Shown here piece by piece: positions 36,780 to 46,958 of a DNA stretch of 64,000 nucleotides (positions are counted from its first letter, which is position 1; each line of letters begins with the position of its first letter). The stretch is from DATKNA01 sp963755755. Lineage in GTDB: Bacteria; Actinomycetota; Actinomycetes; Actinomycetales; Kineosporiaceae. The notes under the pieces are model-generated. The model made no database searches and was not told where the DNA came from. It worked only from the letters and a program-made list of their open reading frames with translations. The stretch lies in NCBI GenBank assembly GCA_963755755.1, contig CAVWLJ010000008.1:131493-195492 (forward strand), in the 5' to 3' direction. A program made the position numbers and the translations under genes.

Positions 36780-36911
36780 ATGTCCGACCTGCTGCTGTAC
36801 TCGCTCCTTGGGCTACTGGGCGTCCTCGCCCTGCTCCGTCCAGCCGGGCCGAGAGCCGGCACCCGGGACCCGAAGGTCTCTGCCGGCCGGCTGACGGAGC
36901 GGTGGCCGTGA
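36780..36911 (+). CDS. Small single-span membrane peptide (43 aa)
   Basis: ATG 36780 has GAGGAGG upstream. The product MSDLLLYSLLGLLGVLALLR has one membrane helix followed by a polar tail. Its stop overlaps the next start (GTGA, 36908-36911), which supports a real two-gene unit. It looks superficially like KdpF, but no kdpA follows. Confidence 0.4.
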   Translation: MSDLLLYSLLGLLGVLALLRPAGPRAGTRDPKVSAGRLTERWP

Positions 36912-37252
36912 CCCGCCGAGTGGCGGGCGCCTGGCGCGCCTTCCAGGAGTTCCTCGCCGGGCAGTGCGAGCTGCAGGAGCGGCTCGCGCTGATCAACTCC
37001 CCGTGGGAGGAGGAGTTCTTCCATTGGGGATCGGACGGCGCGCTGCACGGGCACCTCGCCCCGCCTGCGGACGGCCGGCGGCGCAGCGTCACCCGGGGTG
37101 GCTGGTGCCCCGGGGCGCGACGGGCAGGGAGCGCCTCCAGGTCGCTAACGAGGTCGTTCGTGAATCTCCGCAGCGAAGCCGGCTCGTCCGACCACAACCC
37201 CCGGTCCGGCAGCGATGGCAGTATCGACGCACTGGGCTTGGGCGAGTGCTGA
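36908..37252 (+). CDS. Hypothetical protein coupled to the small membrane peptide
   Basis: GTG start embedded in the upstream stop. The first 60 residues (WRAFQEFLAGQCELQERLAL, NSPWEEEFFHWGSDGALHGH) look like a genuine soluble protein. The last third is Arg/Ser-rich and may be out of frame. No family is recognised. Confidence 0.4.
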   Translation: MTRRVAGAWRAFQEFLAGQCELQERLALINSPWEEEFFHWGSDGALHGHLAPPADGRRRSVTRGGWCPGARRAGSASRSLTRSFVNLRSEAGSSDHNPRSGSDGSIDALGLGEC

Positions 37253-37295
37253 GTAGCCGCGTCCTGCAGAACACCGGACGAGCGCGGAGGTGCCG

Positions 37296-38604
37296 ATGGC
37301 GCAGGGCAGGCTCGGGTGGGCTGACCAGGTGGTGTGGTGGCAGGCCTACCCGCTGGGCATCGTCGGCGCCGAGAAGACCCTGGACGAGGTCGAGGGCGTC
37401 GCGCACCGGCTGCCACGGCTGGAGGCGTGGCTCGACCACCTGATCTCGCTGGGCGCCAACGGGCTGCTGCTCGGGCCGGTGTTCGCCTCGGCAACCCACG
37501 GCTACGACACCGTCGATTACCTCCGGATCGACCCCCGGCTCGGTGACGACGCCGACTTCGATGCGCTCGTCGCGGCGTGCCGGCAGCGCGGCGTACGGCT
37601 GCTGCTCGACGGCGTCTTCAACCACGCAGGCCGCGACTTCCCACCCGTCGCCCAGGCGTTGCATGAGGGCCCCGGCTCCGAGGCCGCGGACTGGGTCTCG
37701 GCGCTCTACGACAACGGCGGGCTGATCACCGCCGACTACTTCGAGGGCCACGACACGCTCATCACCCTCAATCACAGCTCGGCGCGGGTGCAGGCGTACG
37801 TGCGGGAGGTCATGCTGCACTGGCTGCGGCGCGGGATCGACGGGTGGCGGCTCGACGCGGCGTATGCGGTGCCGTCCGACTTCTGGTCCGCGGTGCTGCC
37901 GCAGGTGCGCGAAGAGTTCGCCGACGCCTGGTTCGTCGGCGAGATGATCCACGGTGACTACGTCGCCTACGTCGAGCGCTCGGGCCTGGACTCGATCACT
38001 GAGTACGAACTCTGGAAGGCCATCTGGTCCTCGCTCGACAGCACGCAACCTCCACGAGCTCGACTGGACGTTGCGGCGCCACGCCGGCTTCGTCGAACAC
38101 TTCGTGCCGATGACCTTCCTCTCCAACCACGACGTCACCCGGGTCGCCAGCCACGTCCGCGACCGGCGGCACCTGTCGCACGCGGTGGCGCTGCTCGGCT
38201 TCCTGCCCGGGGTGCCGAGCGTCTACTACGGCGACGAGTTCGGGCTCGAGGGCGTCAAGCAGGACCGACCCGGTGGTGATGACGCCGTACGCCCCGAGCT
38301 GCCGGCCGAGCGCGGGCTCTATGAGAACGCCCACCCAGAGGTCGAGGAGATCTACCGTCGGGTGATCGGTCTCCGGCGTCGGCACCCGTGGCTGGTCGAC
38401 GCCGTCACCGCGGTCGAGCAGGTGACCGACGGGTACCTCGTCGTCCGCAGCCGTGCCCGCACCGGAACCGAGGCGCTCGCGCTGGCGCTCAACCTGACCG
38501 ACACACCGTACGCGCTGCCCGCCGGCGCAAGGATGGTTGAGTCCGAGCCGGCGGCGGCGGACGGGCGGGTCGCCCCGCACGGTTGGGTCGTCTTCAATCC
38601 TTGA
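37296..38604 (+). pseudogene. GH13 alpha-amylase family glycosidase, one frameshift
   Basis: The TIM-barrel glycosidase starts at ATG 37296 (GGAGG five bases upstream). The catalytic motifs are present: GVRLLLDGVFNHAGRDF, GIDGWRLDAAYAVP (nucleophile Asp), WFVGEMIHGDY (acid/base Glu) and FLSNHDVTRVASH (transition-state Asp). The frame changes at 38041-38047: SSLDS is followed in the next frame by NLHELDWTLRRHAGF, consistent with one inserted A. Without it the enzyme would be about 435 residues and complete, with a short C-terminal beta domain. It lies beside a deacetylase and a GH3 gene. Confidence 0.8.
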
Positions 38605-38703
38605 GATACGCGCCGAACCAGTCCGCCTGCGCCGGTTCCAGCCGCAGCTCCCCGGCGGGCACGTCCTAGAGAGGATGGTCGGGCGAGACGTACGCTTGTC
38701 GGG

Positions 38704-39831
38704 ATGCTGGGACGGGGGCGTCGACGGCGCGGGGCGTGGTGGGCGTTCCTGGCGGCCGCACTGCTTCTCCTCGCTACTGCTGCCTGTACGTCGGGGGGCG
38801 GCGCGGTCTCCAGTTCGCCGCGGGCAGCCGCGACCGCGGGCCGGTCGGCGACCGTCCGGTCGAGCACGGCGGCCGGCACCCCCACCGCCACAAGATCCCC
38901 GACCGCGCACCTCGTGCCTTGGACCGGACCGGTCGAGCACCTGTTCTTCCACACGCTCGTCATCCACCCCGACCTGGCGTTCAGGGATCGCACCCAGGGC
39001 CAGGGATTCCGCGACTACTTCGTGACCGTGACCGAGTTCCGCCGGATCCTCGACCAGCTGTACGCGAACGGCTGGACCCTGGTCGACCTGCACAAGGCGG
39101 TGGCCGGCCAGGTGAGGGTGCCGGCGGGGCGCAAGCCCTTCGTGCTGTCCGAAGACGACGTCAACTACTACCGCTACGAGCACGGTCGCGGGCTGGGTTC
39201 GCGCCTGGTGCTCGCGGGCGGGGCGGTGAAGGTCGAGGAGCCGGACGGGCGCGGCGCCACGAAGGTGACGGACGACGACCTTGTGCCGTTGGTCGACGAG
39301 TTCGTCGCAGCGCACCCCGACTTCTCGGCGCAGGGCGCGCGTGGGGTGCTTGCGCCGACGGGTTTCGAGGGCCTGCTCGGTGAGCGGGTGGAGGAGTCCG
39401 GCGCGCCCGACCTGGCGCGGCGGCGGGCGAGGGTGGAGGCACTGGCGCTGGCCCTCAAGGCGACGGGGTGGACGTTCGCGAGCCACGGTTACGGTCACAT
39501 CGACTTCAGCACGAGTTCGCCGGCCAAGGCCCGTCGTGACGTCGAGCGGTGGAAGGCGCTCGCCGAACCCCTGCTCGGCCGGACCGATGTCTTCGTCTAT
39601 CCCTTCGGGGCGCAGCCACCACCCACGTCGCCCGTCATCTCGATGCTGCGGGACGAGGGTTATCGCATCCTGTGCGACATCGACGTGCGGGCGCGGCTGC
39701 GGCACGAGCACGGGCTCGTCGTCATGTCCCGTCGCCACATCGACGGGTTGGCGCTGCGCCAGCAGCACACGGCGTTGCTGCCCCTCTTCGACACGACAGC
39801 GGTGATCGATGCCAGGGCCCGCGGGCTCTGA
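38704..39831 (+). CDS. Polysaccharide-deacetylase-family lipoprotein
   Basis: A lipobox (LLATAAC-TS) after a hydrophobic N-terminus predicts a membrane-anchored extracytoplasmic protein, followed by a Ser/Thr/Ala linker. The domain resembles NodB-type deacetylases: FVLSEDDVNYYRYEHGRGLG supplies the metal-binding Asp pair, WTFASHGYGHIDFS the His motif, and DVFVYPFGAQPP the next conserved strand. It probably removes acetyl groups from a cell-surface or imported glycan. An insert between the first two motifs makes it longer than the minimal domain. Confidence 0.8.
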   Translation: MLGRGRRRRGAWWAFLAAALLLLATAACTSGGGAVSSSPRAAATAGRSATVRSSTAAGTPTATRSPTAHLVPWTGPVEHLFFHTLVIHPDLAFRDRTQGQGFRDYFVTVTEFRRILDQLYANGWTLVDLHKAVAGQVRVPAGRKPFVLSEDDVNYYRYEHGRGLGSRLVLAGGAVKVEEPDGRGATKVTDDDLVPLVDEFVAAHPDFSAQGARGVLAPTGFEGLLGERVEESGAPDLARRRARVEALALALKATGWTFASHGYGHIDFSTSSPAKARRDVERWKALAEPLLGRTDVFVYPFGAQPPPTSPVISMLRDEGYRILCDIDVRARLRHEHGLVVMSRRHIDGLALRQQHTALLPLFDTTAVIDARARGL

Positions 39832-39873
39832 TCAGGTCTCGACCCGCTTCGGCGAACTGAGTCGCAGTGGTGG

Positions 39874-42163
39874 TCAGGCAGAGCTGACGGCGTCACGGGG
39901 CAGGGACGCGAGGACGGCTTCGGCCTCCGCGTCGGCGAGGGGGAAACCGGGGAACTGGGTCAGGGAGGCCATGGGTTGCCCGAGCACGGACTCGCGGCCG
40001 ACCGGGTCGTTGAGCAGGTCGGCCTTGCGGCCGCGGACGCCGCCTCGCGCGTCGAGGAGGCTCTGGACCGCCGGCCCGGCGATCGGGTGCGCGAGCCAGT
40101 CCCGGAACGACGACCAGATCGTCAAGGGGGATTCGTAGGGGCGGCCCGGTACCTCGACCGTCGTCTGCAGCGGGAGGTCCCGGGAGGACGGGCCGACCGA
40201 CACCTCCACCTCGCCGCCGGTGAAGACCCATCCCGCGTCAGGGTGCACGTGCTCCAGGTCGCGGCGGAGGATCTCGATGGTCACGGTCTCGGAGGCGCCC
40301 GCGGGCAGCCAGACCTTCCTGAAGCCGCGCAGCTCTCGCGGGGGCACCTGCAGGGCACCCGTCCGGTCACCCACGTAGACCTGGACGACGTCGGCTCCGT
40401 CCCGGCCCCCGGTGTTCGCGAGGGTGAGCGAGACCGTCAGGGCGACCGGGTCCTCCACGGGGTGCACGCGGACGGCGAGCCGGCTGTACGCGAAGGTCGT
40501 GTACGACAGCCCGTGCCCGAAGGGATAGTCGACCTCGACGGCGCGCGCGTCGTACCACCGGTAGCCGACGTGGATCCCTTCGCTGTACCGGACGTGCCCG
40601 TGCTCCCCCGGGAAATCGAGGTAGGAGGGGGTGTCCTCGAGCCGTACCGGCACGGTCTCGGCGAGCTTGCCCGACGGGTTCACCGCCCCCAGGAGCACAT
40701 CCGCCGTGCTCTCGCCGTGGGCCTGCCCGGTGAGCCAGAACTCGACCAGGGCGCCTGCCCGATCCCGCCAGCTGCGGGTGGTCACCGACGATCCGTTGCT
40801 CAGCGCCACGACCACCCGTGGGTTGACGGCGGACACCGCGCCCAGCAGGGCGATCTGACACGCCGGAAGTTCGATCGTCGAGCGATCGCGGCCTTCGGCC
40901 TCGGCGGAGGGCGGGAGGCCGAGGAAGAGCAGCACGAGGCTGCTCTCCGCGGCCAGCGCGACCGCTTCGGCCTCGAGACTCTCGCCGTCATCGCTGACGT
41001 CGCCGTCCTCGCTGACCTCGGCGTCCTCGAGGGCGTAGCCGGGCGCGAACCGCAGCGCCGTGATCCCGTCGAGGCGTGACGTCAGGGCGTCCAAGGAGCT
41101 CACGATGCGGCGAGGGTTGACGGCGGAGCTGCCCGCCCCCTGGTACCGCGGCGTCCGGGCGAGCTCGCCGATGACCGCGATGGACCGTTCCCGTCCCGGC
41201 TCGACCGGCAGCAGCCCGGCGTCGTTGTGCAACAGCACGGCGCCCTCGGCGGCGGCCCGCCGCGTCAACTGATGATGGGCCTCCTCGACCACCTCCCCAG
41301 CGCTGCCCCGGGATGCCGTGACCCGTTCGGTCAGGAGCCGAAGACGCGCCGCCACGGTGTCGACGACGGTGCCGGCGAGCCTGCCCTCGGCGAGAGCGGT
41401 GGCCACCCGGGGGTCGTCCGGGCGACCGGGCATCCGGACGTCGAGCCCTGCCTCGACCGCCGCCACCGGGTCGTGCACGGCGCCCCAGTCGGAGATCACG
41501 ACTCCCGTCGAATCCCCACTCGCCGCGCAGGACGGTGGTCAGGAGCCACGGATTCTCGCTCGCCGGGACGCCGTTGATCCGGTTGTAGGAGCTCATCACG
41601 GTCCACGGCTCGGCCTCCCGGACGACGATCTCGAAGGCCCGGAGGTAGATCTCCCGCAGCGTCCGGTCATCCACGTCCGCGCTGACGCGCATACGGTCGG
41701 TCTCCTGGTTGTTGACCGCGAAATGCTTGACGCTGGCGCCGACTCCCTGCGACTGCAGGCCGGTCACCATCGCGGCCGCCAGCCTCGCGGTGAGCAGCGG
41801 GTCCTCGCTGTAGTACTCGAAGTTCCGCCCGCACAGCGGGCTCCGCTTGATGTTGATGCCGGGACCGAGTACCACGTCGACACCCTGCGATCTCGCCTCG
41901 CGGCCCAGCGCCTCACCCACCCGGCGGACCAGCTCGGGATCCCAGGTCGAGGCCAGCGTGACCGCGGGCGGGAAGCACGTCGCGGGCAGGCTGCGACCGA
42001 GACCGAGATGATCCGGATTGTCGTCGTCCTGCACGCGAAGGCCGTGGGGGCCGTCCGCCAGCCGCATGCTGCCGACGCCGAGCCCGGGCGCCTCGGCCGT
42101 CGACCAGTAGTCGATGCCCGTGGTCAGCCTCGCCCCGTCGCGTCCGTCGTCGTCACCCGTCAC
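39874..42163 (-). pseudogene. GH3 family beta-glucosidase, one frameshift
   Basis: Starts at GTG 42163. The N-terminal barrel shows MRLADGPHGLRVQDD, CFPPAVTLASTWDPELVRRV, GPGINIKRSPLCGRNFEYYS, and VKHFAVNNQETDRMR, ending in WGFDG. The catalytic strand VISDWGAVHDPVAAVEAGLD is in another frame; removing one base near 41502 joins them as GFDGVVISDWGAV, with the nucleophile Asp. The rest is the alpha/beta sandwich and a fibronectin-like C-terminus (SYTTFAYSRLAVRVHP onward). The full product would be about 760 residues, typical for GH3. Confidence 0.8.
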
Positions 42164-42399
42164 GGCTGCTCTCCGATCCTGACGCCCAGCTCGGATCCCG
42201 GCGCGCCAAGCATCCCGCCACCCGTGGTTCGGGGCTCGTCGTCACGCCCGTCGCGCTGACCAACGACCGTCGTGTGCGTCTCGCGCAGGTACCTCGGTCG
42301 CCCCGTGAGTGGGTCGGTGCCGACGAAGACGACGGCGCGAACGCTGCCGGAGGGTAGCTGCTCGAGGTCGCCCCTACGACGGGTGGGGGCACGTGCCAT
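42160..42399 (-). pseudogene. Tyrosine recombinase (integrase) N-terminal remnant
   Basis: The first 45 residues (RRRGDLEQLPSGSVRAVVFV, GTDPLTGRPRYLRETH) match the arm-binding N-terminus of actinobacterial phage/ICE integrases, after which the sequence becomes unrelated and ends at a TGA overlapping the GH3 start (GTGA). The core-binding and catalytic domains are missing. This marks an old integration or deletion border. Confidence 0.7.
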
Positions 42400-42773
42400 C
42401 GCGGCACTGTAGGAGGGCGTATCCCACGACTCATCCGCACGCGACGGAGGCGGGATGCAGAGCCCGCGCAGCGGCGTGGCCTTGACGCCGGCGTCGGGAG
42501 ACGCATGATCGGTTAGGCGGTCGGGGTCAGGTCTGCGTCGCTCCGTCGATGAGTGGGTTGGACGGACTGGCGTGCCGCGACGGTGTCCAGGTTCCGGGTT
42601 CGGTGCCGGAGGGCAGGCCGGGGAACCGGCTGCCGGTCATTCCTTCGCCCACGGTGAGGGGCATGGAGCTGATGCGGCGAGTGATCGGATGGGGTCAATC
42701 AGAGGCGCGACCACGCCACCGTCGTCCGTCGGACGAGGTGGGGGTCAGACCTGCGGTACGACCGCGCATCCGA
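42400..42773. other. No supportable gene
   Basis: This stretch between the integrase stub and the transposase contains only overlapping Arg/Gly-rich frames with no start signals or recognisable motifs. It may hold the lost end of the insertion sequence. Confidence 0.4.
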
Positions 42774-44109
42774 TCACGACCGTTCCCGCTCACGCCGACG
42801 CCGCCACAACCGCGCTCGGCTGCGGGCGTGGGCGGGAGGGAGTGCGCGCACGTGACCGTCGCGCAGGGCGTAGTAGACCAGGGTGAGCAGCTTGCGGGCG
42901 GTGGCGACGGTGGCGATGTTCGCGCCGCGACGGGCCGCCAGCTGGTGCCGGCGGGCAACCAGCCAGCCGGCGTCTGCGGGGGTCTTCTGCACCGCCTCGA
43001 CCGCGGCCGAGCGCACCAGCGTGGAGCCCTGCTTGGTGAACGAGCCGCGGTGCACGGTGGCGTCGGACTCGCGGGGGCGTGGGGTCAACCCTGCCCACGA
43101 GACCAGGTGCGCGGCGGTCGGGAACCGGTGCACATCCCCGATCTCGGCGAAGAACACTCCGGCCAGGACCGGGCCGACCCCCGGCAGGGCCAGCAACGCC
43201 TGGTAGCCCGGTTCCCGGGCCAGCTGGGCGTCAACCGGGCGGATCAGGTGGATGACGCAGGTCTGCACGGTGGCCAGCGGGAACACCGCGTTCGCGCTGT
43301 CGGGCAGGCCCTTGAGCCCGTCGCAGACGATGAAGGACACGTCGACCAGGCCACGGTTCTTCAGCTCGGTCAGCACGCTCAGCCAGAACTTCGCGCTCTC
43401 CCCGGCGCCGTTGCCGGCCCACAGACCGAGTACGTCCCGCCGGCCTTGGAGGTCGACGCCGATCGCGGCGTAGAACGGCCGGTTGCCGACCTGCCCGTCG
43501 CGGACCTTGACGTCGATCGCGTCGATGAACACCGCGGCGTAGAGCGGCTGCAGCGGCCGCGACGTCCACGCCTGCATGTCCTCCAGCACCGCGTCGGTGA
43601 TCCGCGAGACGGTGTCCTTGCTACCGACGCCCCGTAGACCTCGGCGAAGTGCGCGCAGATCTCCCCGGTCGTCAGGCCCTTGGCATACAGCGACAGCACC
43701 ACCGTGTCGACGTCGCGACAGGCGGCGCTGCCGCTTGGCCACGATCACCGGCGCGAACGTGCCGTCCCGGTCCCGCGGAACCTCGATCTGCGACCGGCCC
43801 GACCGCGTCGGTCAGAACCGTCTTGGTCCGCTTCCCGTTACGCGAGTTGGCGCCGTTGCGGCCCTCGACGGCGTGCTTGTCATAGCCCAGGTGCTCGCTC
43901 ATCTCCTCCTCAAGGGCGGTCTCCAGGACCGTCTTGGTGAGCAGCTTGAGCAGCCCGTCCGGGCCGGTCAGGTCCTCCCCGCGGGCCCTGGCCGCCACCA
44001 CCAGCTCCCGGATCGCGGCCCGCTCAGCCTCAGCCGGGGAGCCCACCTTCTTGATCGTCTTATCCAGCGAACCCACGTCCGCCACTGTCTCGACTGTCTC
44101 GGTCATCAC
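42774..44109 (-). pseudogene. Chimeric transposase: IS256 N-terminal and middle part fused in frame to IS110 C-terminal domain
   Basis: The first part carries IS256/Mutator marks: LLTKTVLETALEEEMSEHLG, YDKHAVEGRNGANSRNG, LSLYAKGLTTGEICAHFAEV, VFIDAIDVKVRDGQVGNRPF (DDE Asp) and TVQTCVIHLIR. Immediately after that Arg the frame continues with PVDAQLAREPGYQALLALPG and VGPVLAGVFFAEIGDVHRFP, then LVSWAGLTPRPRES and VHRGSFTKQGSTLVRSAAVE, the IS110/Transposase_20 domain. The join is seamless within one reading frame. Three one-base insertions between 43640 and 43800 break the IS256 portion. It cannot be an active transposase as read. Confidence 0.8.
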
Positions 44110-44175
44110 TGGCCCTTCCCGCCGGTCAGACCGCCGGCGTGTCGAGGCCAGTTACACCGTTCGTCGGACAGTCCC
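42774..44175 (-). mobile_element. Composite remnant: IS256-family 5' part joined to IS110-family 3' part
   Basis: The right end near 44175 (GGGACTGTCCGACGAACGG read on the minus strand) resembles an IS256-type terminus. The matching left terminus is not present, because at 43238/43239 the IS256 transposase is replaced by an IS110-type C-terminus. No IS110 N-terminal DEDD domain is found in the window. Confidence 0.65.
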
Positions 44176-44348
44176 TCCGCCCTCGCGGCGGTCTCTGTGA
44201 CGGCTGCGCTTGCGACAGTAACCACAGGACGCATATGGCCGTGTGTCAGCCGTCTCTCCCCGCCGGTGCGGGGTAGCCTCCCAGCGGCTCGCAGCTGGAC
44301 CCTTCTGGCGGCGGTCAAACACCGAAGGATCTCCAGCATTGGGGTGGC

Positions 44349-45164
44349 ATGCGCGTGCACGACAGCGATGTCCTAGCTGACGACAACGTGTCGGACGCAA
44401 GTCGAAACCGATACAGCTCGGACATCGTCCTGGCGATGTATCTGCACGCGGAGTGGGGGGACCTGCTCGCCCCAGACGCCCCACCCATGCCCGCGCTCGG
44501 AGACGTCGCCGGCCCGGGGAGCTACTACCGGCAGGCGGCGAAGCTGATCTCCGGCTGGCTCGACGCGGAACGTGTGGTCGTCTCCGAGGCATGTGACGTG
44601 GGCGCCGGCACCGGCCGGCTCGTCCGCGAGATCAGCCTGCGGCAACCGGTGGATGGGGTACGCCTGACGGCGCTTGAGCCCTCACCCGCCTTCTGCGCTT
44701 GGGCGCGGTCCCTCCTGCTCGGTGCCCCCTTCGCCGGCCCCGTACCCCTGCCCGGCACCGCGCTCACACCTCGTCAGGTCCACGTCCCCGGCGCTCGACG
44801 GCCCGCACCCATCGAGTCCGTCCGGGTGATCGAGGCGGACGCTGAGGCGCTTCTCGACTCGGCTGAGACGTTCGATCTCGTCACGTGCATGAACGTCCTC
44901 GACCGGGTGCCGAGCCCGGGCCGGATGCTCGATGCGCTGGCGCGGCTCGTCAAGGAGGCGGGGATGCTGGTGGTCGCCTGTCCCTTCGACTGGCAGCGTG
45001 AGTTCTCCTCCATCCGGGAGGAATGGTTCTACGACCTCCGGAAAGCGCTGGACCCGTTCGTGTGGCACATCGTCGGTGTGGCCGAGCTCCCGTACACCTT
45101 CGTGCAGTACGACCGCCGTGTGAACCTTTACGCCAGCCAGCTTGTCGCCGCGATCCGCCGCTAA
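44349..45164 (+). CDS. Class I SAM-dependent methyltransferase, unusual
   Basis: The 271-residue protein has motif I EACDVGAGTGRLVREISLRQ, LTALEPSPAFCAWARSLLLG, and FDLVTCMNVLDRVPSPGRML, followed by KEAGMLVVACPFDWQREFSS. An extra 35-residue segment between motif I and motif II carries Pro/Gly. The N-terminus is a helical region with RYSSDIVLAMYLHAEW. No co-substrate genes adjoin it. It sits inside the mobile-element zone but has typical high-GC codon use. Confidence 0.75.
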   Translation: MRVHDSDVLADDNVSDASRNRYSSDIVLAMYLHAEWGDLLAPDAPPMPALGDVAGPGSYYRQAAKLISGWLDAERVVVSEACDVGAGTGRLVREISLRQPVDGVRLTALEPSPAFCAWARSLLLGAPFAGPVPLPGTALTPRQVHVPGARRPAPIESVRVIEADAEALLDSAETFDLVTCMNVLDRVPSPGRMLDALARLVKEAGMLVVACPFDWQREFSSIREEWFYDLRKALDPFVWHIVGVAELPYTFVQYDRRVNLYASQLVAAIRR

Positions 45165-45223
45165 GGCTCACCCTCAGGATTCCAGGCTAGCGCCGGGATA
45201 CGGCGCAGTTGCGGCCTTCCTCC

Positions 45224-45400
45224 CTACCCGTGGCAGGTGGTCGCGCCGGGGGGCGTGGGGAGGTCCTCGAGGTGCCTGTCGGCCGGGGGCTGTGCGGAGA
45301 GGGCTCGTGGCAGGTCGGGCGGGACGACGACGGCGTCGAGGTCGTTCATGATCTGCGCGGGCGTCCGCACGGGGTGCGCCGCGTCGGTCGCTAACGGCCG
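45224..45400 (-). pseudogene. Possible YdeI/OmpD-associated-like fragment
   Basis: On the minus strand AQIMNDLDAVVVPPDLPRAL and SAQPPADRHLEDLP recall the C-terminal part of YdeI-type proteins, but the usual helix pair after it is missing and the frame stops after 20 more residues. The rest of 45165-45545 holds nothing recognisable. Confidence 0.3.
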
Positions 45401-45545
45401 GTGACTGCCGGAGGAACGTACGTCTGCGGGGACGTGTCACCGGACTGTCTTGCGGGACGCGGCCACGTTGGCGGCCCACGGGTAATGGGTCATCCCAGTC
45501 GTCGTTCCGCTATCGGCACACGTCCGCGGTCACCGGGCCGGCCGG

Positions 45546-46160
45546 TCACGCTGAGGGCGGTTCGGGCAGGAACGGCTGGGCGGCGAGGAACAGGGCTTGG
45601 TCGTAAGCGCGGGTGGCGTCCTCGGGCGGGTAGGGCAGTTGGCCGGACAGTTCAAGGCTGATCATGCCGTGGGCGACGACCCATAGGTGGGCGGCGATGC
45701 GGTGGGGGTCGCCGTGCAGGTCTCCGGTGGTGACCGCGGTGTGCACGGCGTCGACGAGCGAGCCGAAGGTCGCCCCGGCAGCCTGGTCGTCCTCAGTGCT
45801 TAGGTCGAAGCCGGGCGGGAGCGGCCCGAACATCAGCCCGTACAGCTGCGGGGCGGCCAGCGCGGCGCTGCGGTAGGCGCGGCCCAGTTCCAGCAGCGCG
45901 TCGTCCGCGTCCGCCGTCGGCGCCCCGGCCGCGGCGGTGAGTCTGTCGCCGAGGCGGCGGAATCCTTCGCGGCGCATCGCGGCTAGCAGGCGCTGTTTGT
46001 CTCCGAAGCGGGTGTACACCGCCATCGTGGAGGTGCCAGCGGCGACGGCGAGTCGGCGCAGCGACAAGCCTGCCATCCCGCGCTCAGCCAGCAGTTGGGC
46101 CGCGCAGTCGACCAGCCGGCCGGGCAGGTCGTCCGGGGCGTCGCCATTGACTGGAAGCAC
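45546..46160 (-). CDS. TetR-family repressor with WHG-type C-terminal domain
   Basis: A 204-residue regulator. The N-terminal helix-turn-helix is GLSLRRLAVAAGTSTMAVYT, then RFGDKQRLLAAM. The ligand domain (ALLELGRAYRSAALAAPQLY, LMFGPLPPG, WVVAHGMISLELSGQL) has the WHG signature. It is divergent from the VC0807-like membrane protein; the intergenic operator at 46172-46184 suggests it represses that gene, and possibly itself. Confidence 0.9.
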   Translation of the reverse strand: MLPVNGDAPDDLPGRLVDCAAQLLAERGMAGLSLRRLAVAAGTSTMAVYTRFGDKQRLLAAMRREGFRRLGDRLTAAAGAPTADADDALLELGRAYRSAALAAPQLYGLMFGPLPPGFDLSTEDDQAAGATFGSLVDAVHTAVTTGDLHGDPHRIAAHLWVVAHGMISLELSGQLPYPPEDATRAYDQALFLAAQPFLPEPPSA

Positions 46161-46171
46161 TACCCCAGCCT

Positions 46172-46184
46172 ATAACAACGTTAT
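46172..46184. promoter_or_regulatory. Probable TetR operator overlapping the membrane-protein start codon
   Basis: ATAAC-AAC-GTTAT is a perfect 5-bp inverted repeat with a 3-bp centre. It lies between the divergent TetR gene and the gene at 46183, and its last two bases belong to that gene's ATG. This is a common operator type for WHG-type TetR proteins (family knowledge). Confidence 0.65.
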
Positions 46185-46908
46185 GACCCAGACCGGGGAG
46201 ACTACCGAAAGTCCGGGCGTGACTGCCGGCCCGGCCACCGCCGCGCGTCGCCACAGCGGGCTGGCGTTCACCGTGGCGGTGACCGTGCTGGATGTCGGGG
46301 TTGCGCTGGCCGCCTACGAGATCGCCCGCGCCGCCGGCGCCGGCCAGGCGGCGGCCTACCTGGCCGGCAGTATCGGCCCCCTGCTCGGCGCGCTCGCGGT
46401 CTGGCTGCGCGCTCGGACCGTGAGCGGGGCGTCGGTCGCGGTGCTGGCGTTCACGCTGTTGTCCGCGGCGGCGGTCCTCGCCGGCAGCCACGACCCGCGG
46501 ATGCTGCTGTACAAGGACGCGGTCGTCACGGCCGTCATCGGTGCCGTCTTCGCCGTGTCCCTGGCCTGCCCGCGGCCGCTGGCCTTCTACTTCGGGCAGC
46601 GCTTCCTTGCCGACGGCACCCGCGAGGGCATGCGAGCCTGGGCCGCGCAGTGGCCGCACCCACTGTTCCGCCGCGCCAACTACCTGATCACCACAGTCTG
46701 GGCCGCGACCTACCTACTCGATGCAGCCGGGAAGTCCTACCTGATCAGCAGCGCCAGCTACGACACCGCCTACACCGGCACCCAGCTGCTACCCCTCGCC
46801 GCCGCCGGCGCAGCGACCGTGACCACCTTCGCCGTCATTCGGCACTACACCCGCGCCGCCAGCTCGACCCCCACCACCCAGGCCGAAGCGCCCCGACGTC
46901 AGCGTTGA
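46183..46908 (+). CDS. VC0807-family membrane protein
   Basis: The 241-residue product has about six membrane helices, including LAFTVAVTVLDVGVALAAYE, YLAGSIGPLLGALAVWLRAR, SVAVLAFTLLSAAAVLAG and DAVVTAVIGAVFAVSLACP, and the signature DPRMLLYKDAV before the fourth. VC0807 proteins are of unknown function and often controlled by a neighbouring TetR regulator. The message is probably leaderless or has a very short leader, because the operator ends inside the ATG. Confidence 0.8.
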   Translation: MTQTGETTESPGVTAGPATAARRHSGLAFTVAVTVLDVGVALAAYEIARAAGAGQAAAYLAGSIGPLLGALAVWLRARTVSGASVAVLAFTLLSAAAVLAGSHDPRMLLYKDAVVTAVIGAVFAVSLACPRPLAFYFGQRFLADGTREGMRAWAAQWPHPLFRRANYLITTVWAATYLLDAAGKSYLISSASYDTAYTGTQLLPLAAAGAATVTTFAVIRHYTRAASSTPTTQAEAPRRQR

Positions 46909-46958
46909 CAGGCGATCGGTAAGCGATCGTGGGGGCGCCCGGCCTGAGGCGGGGGGGC

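Noticed and set aside
36780..36911. KdpF-like peptide
   Set aside because: The single helix resembles KdpF, but no kdpA, kdpB or kdpC follows.
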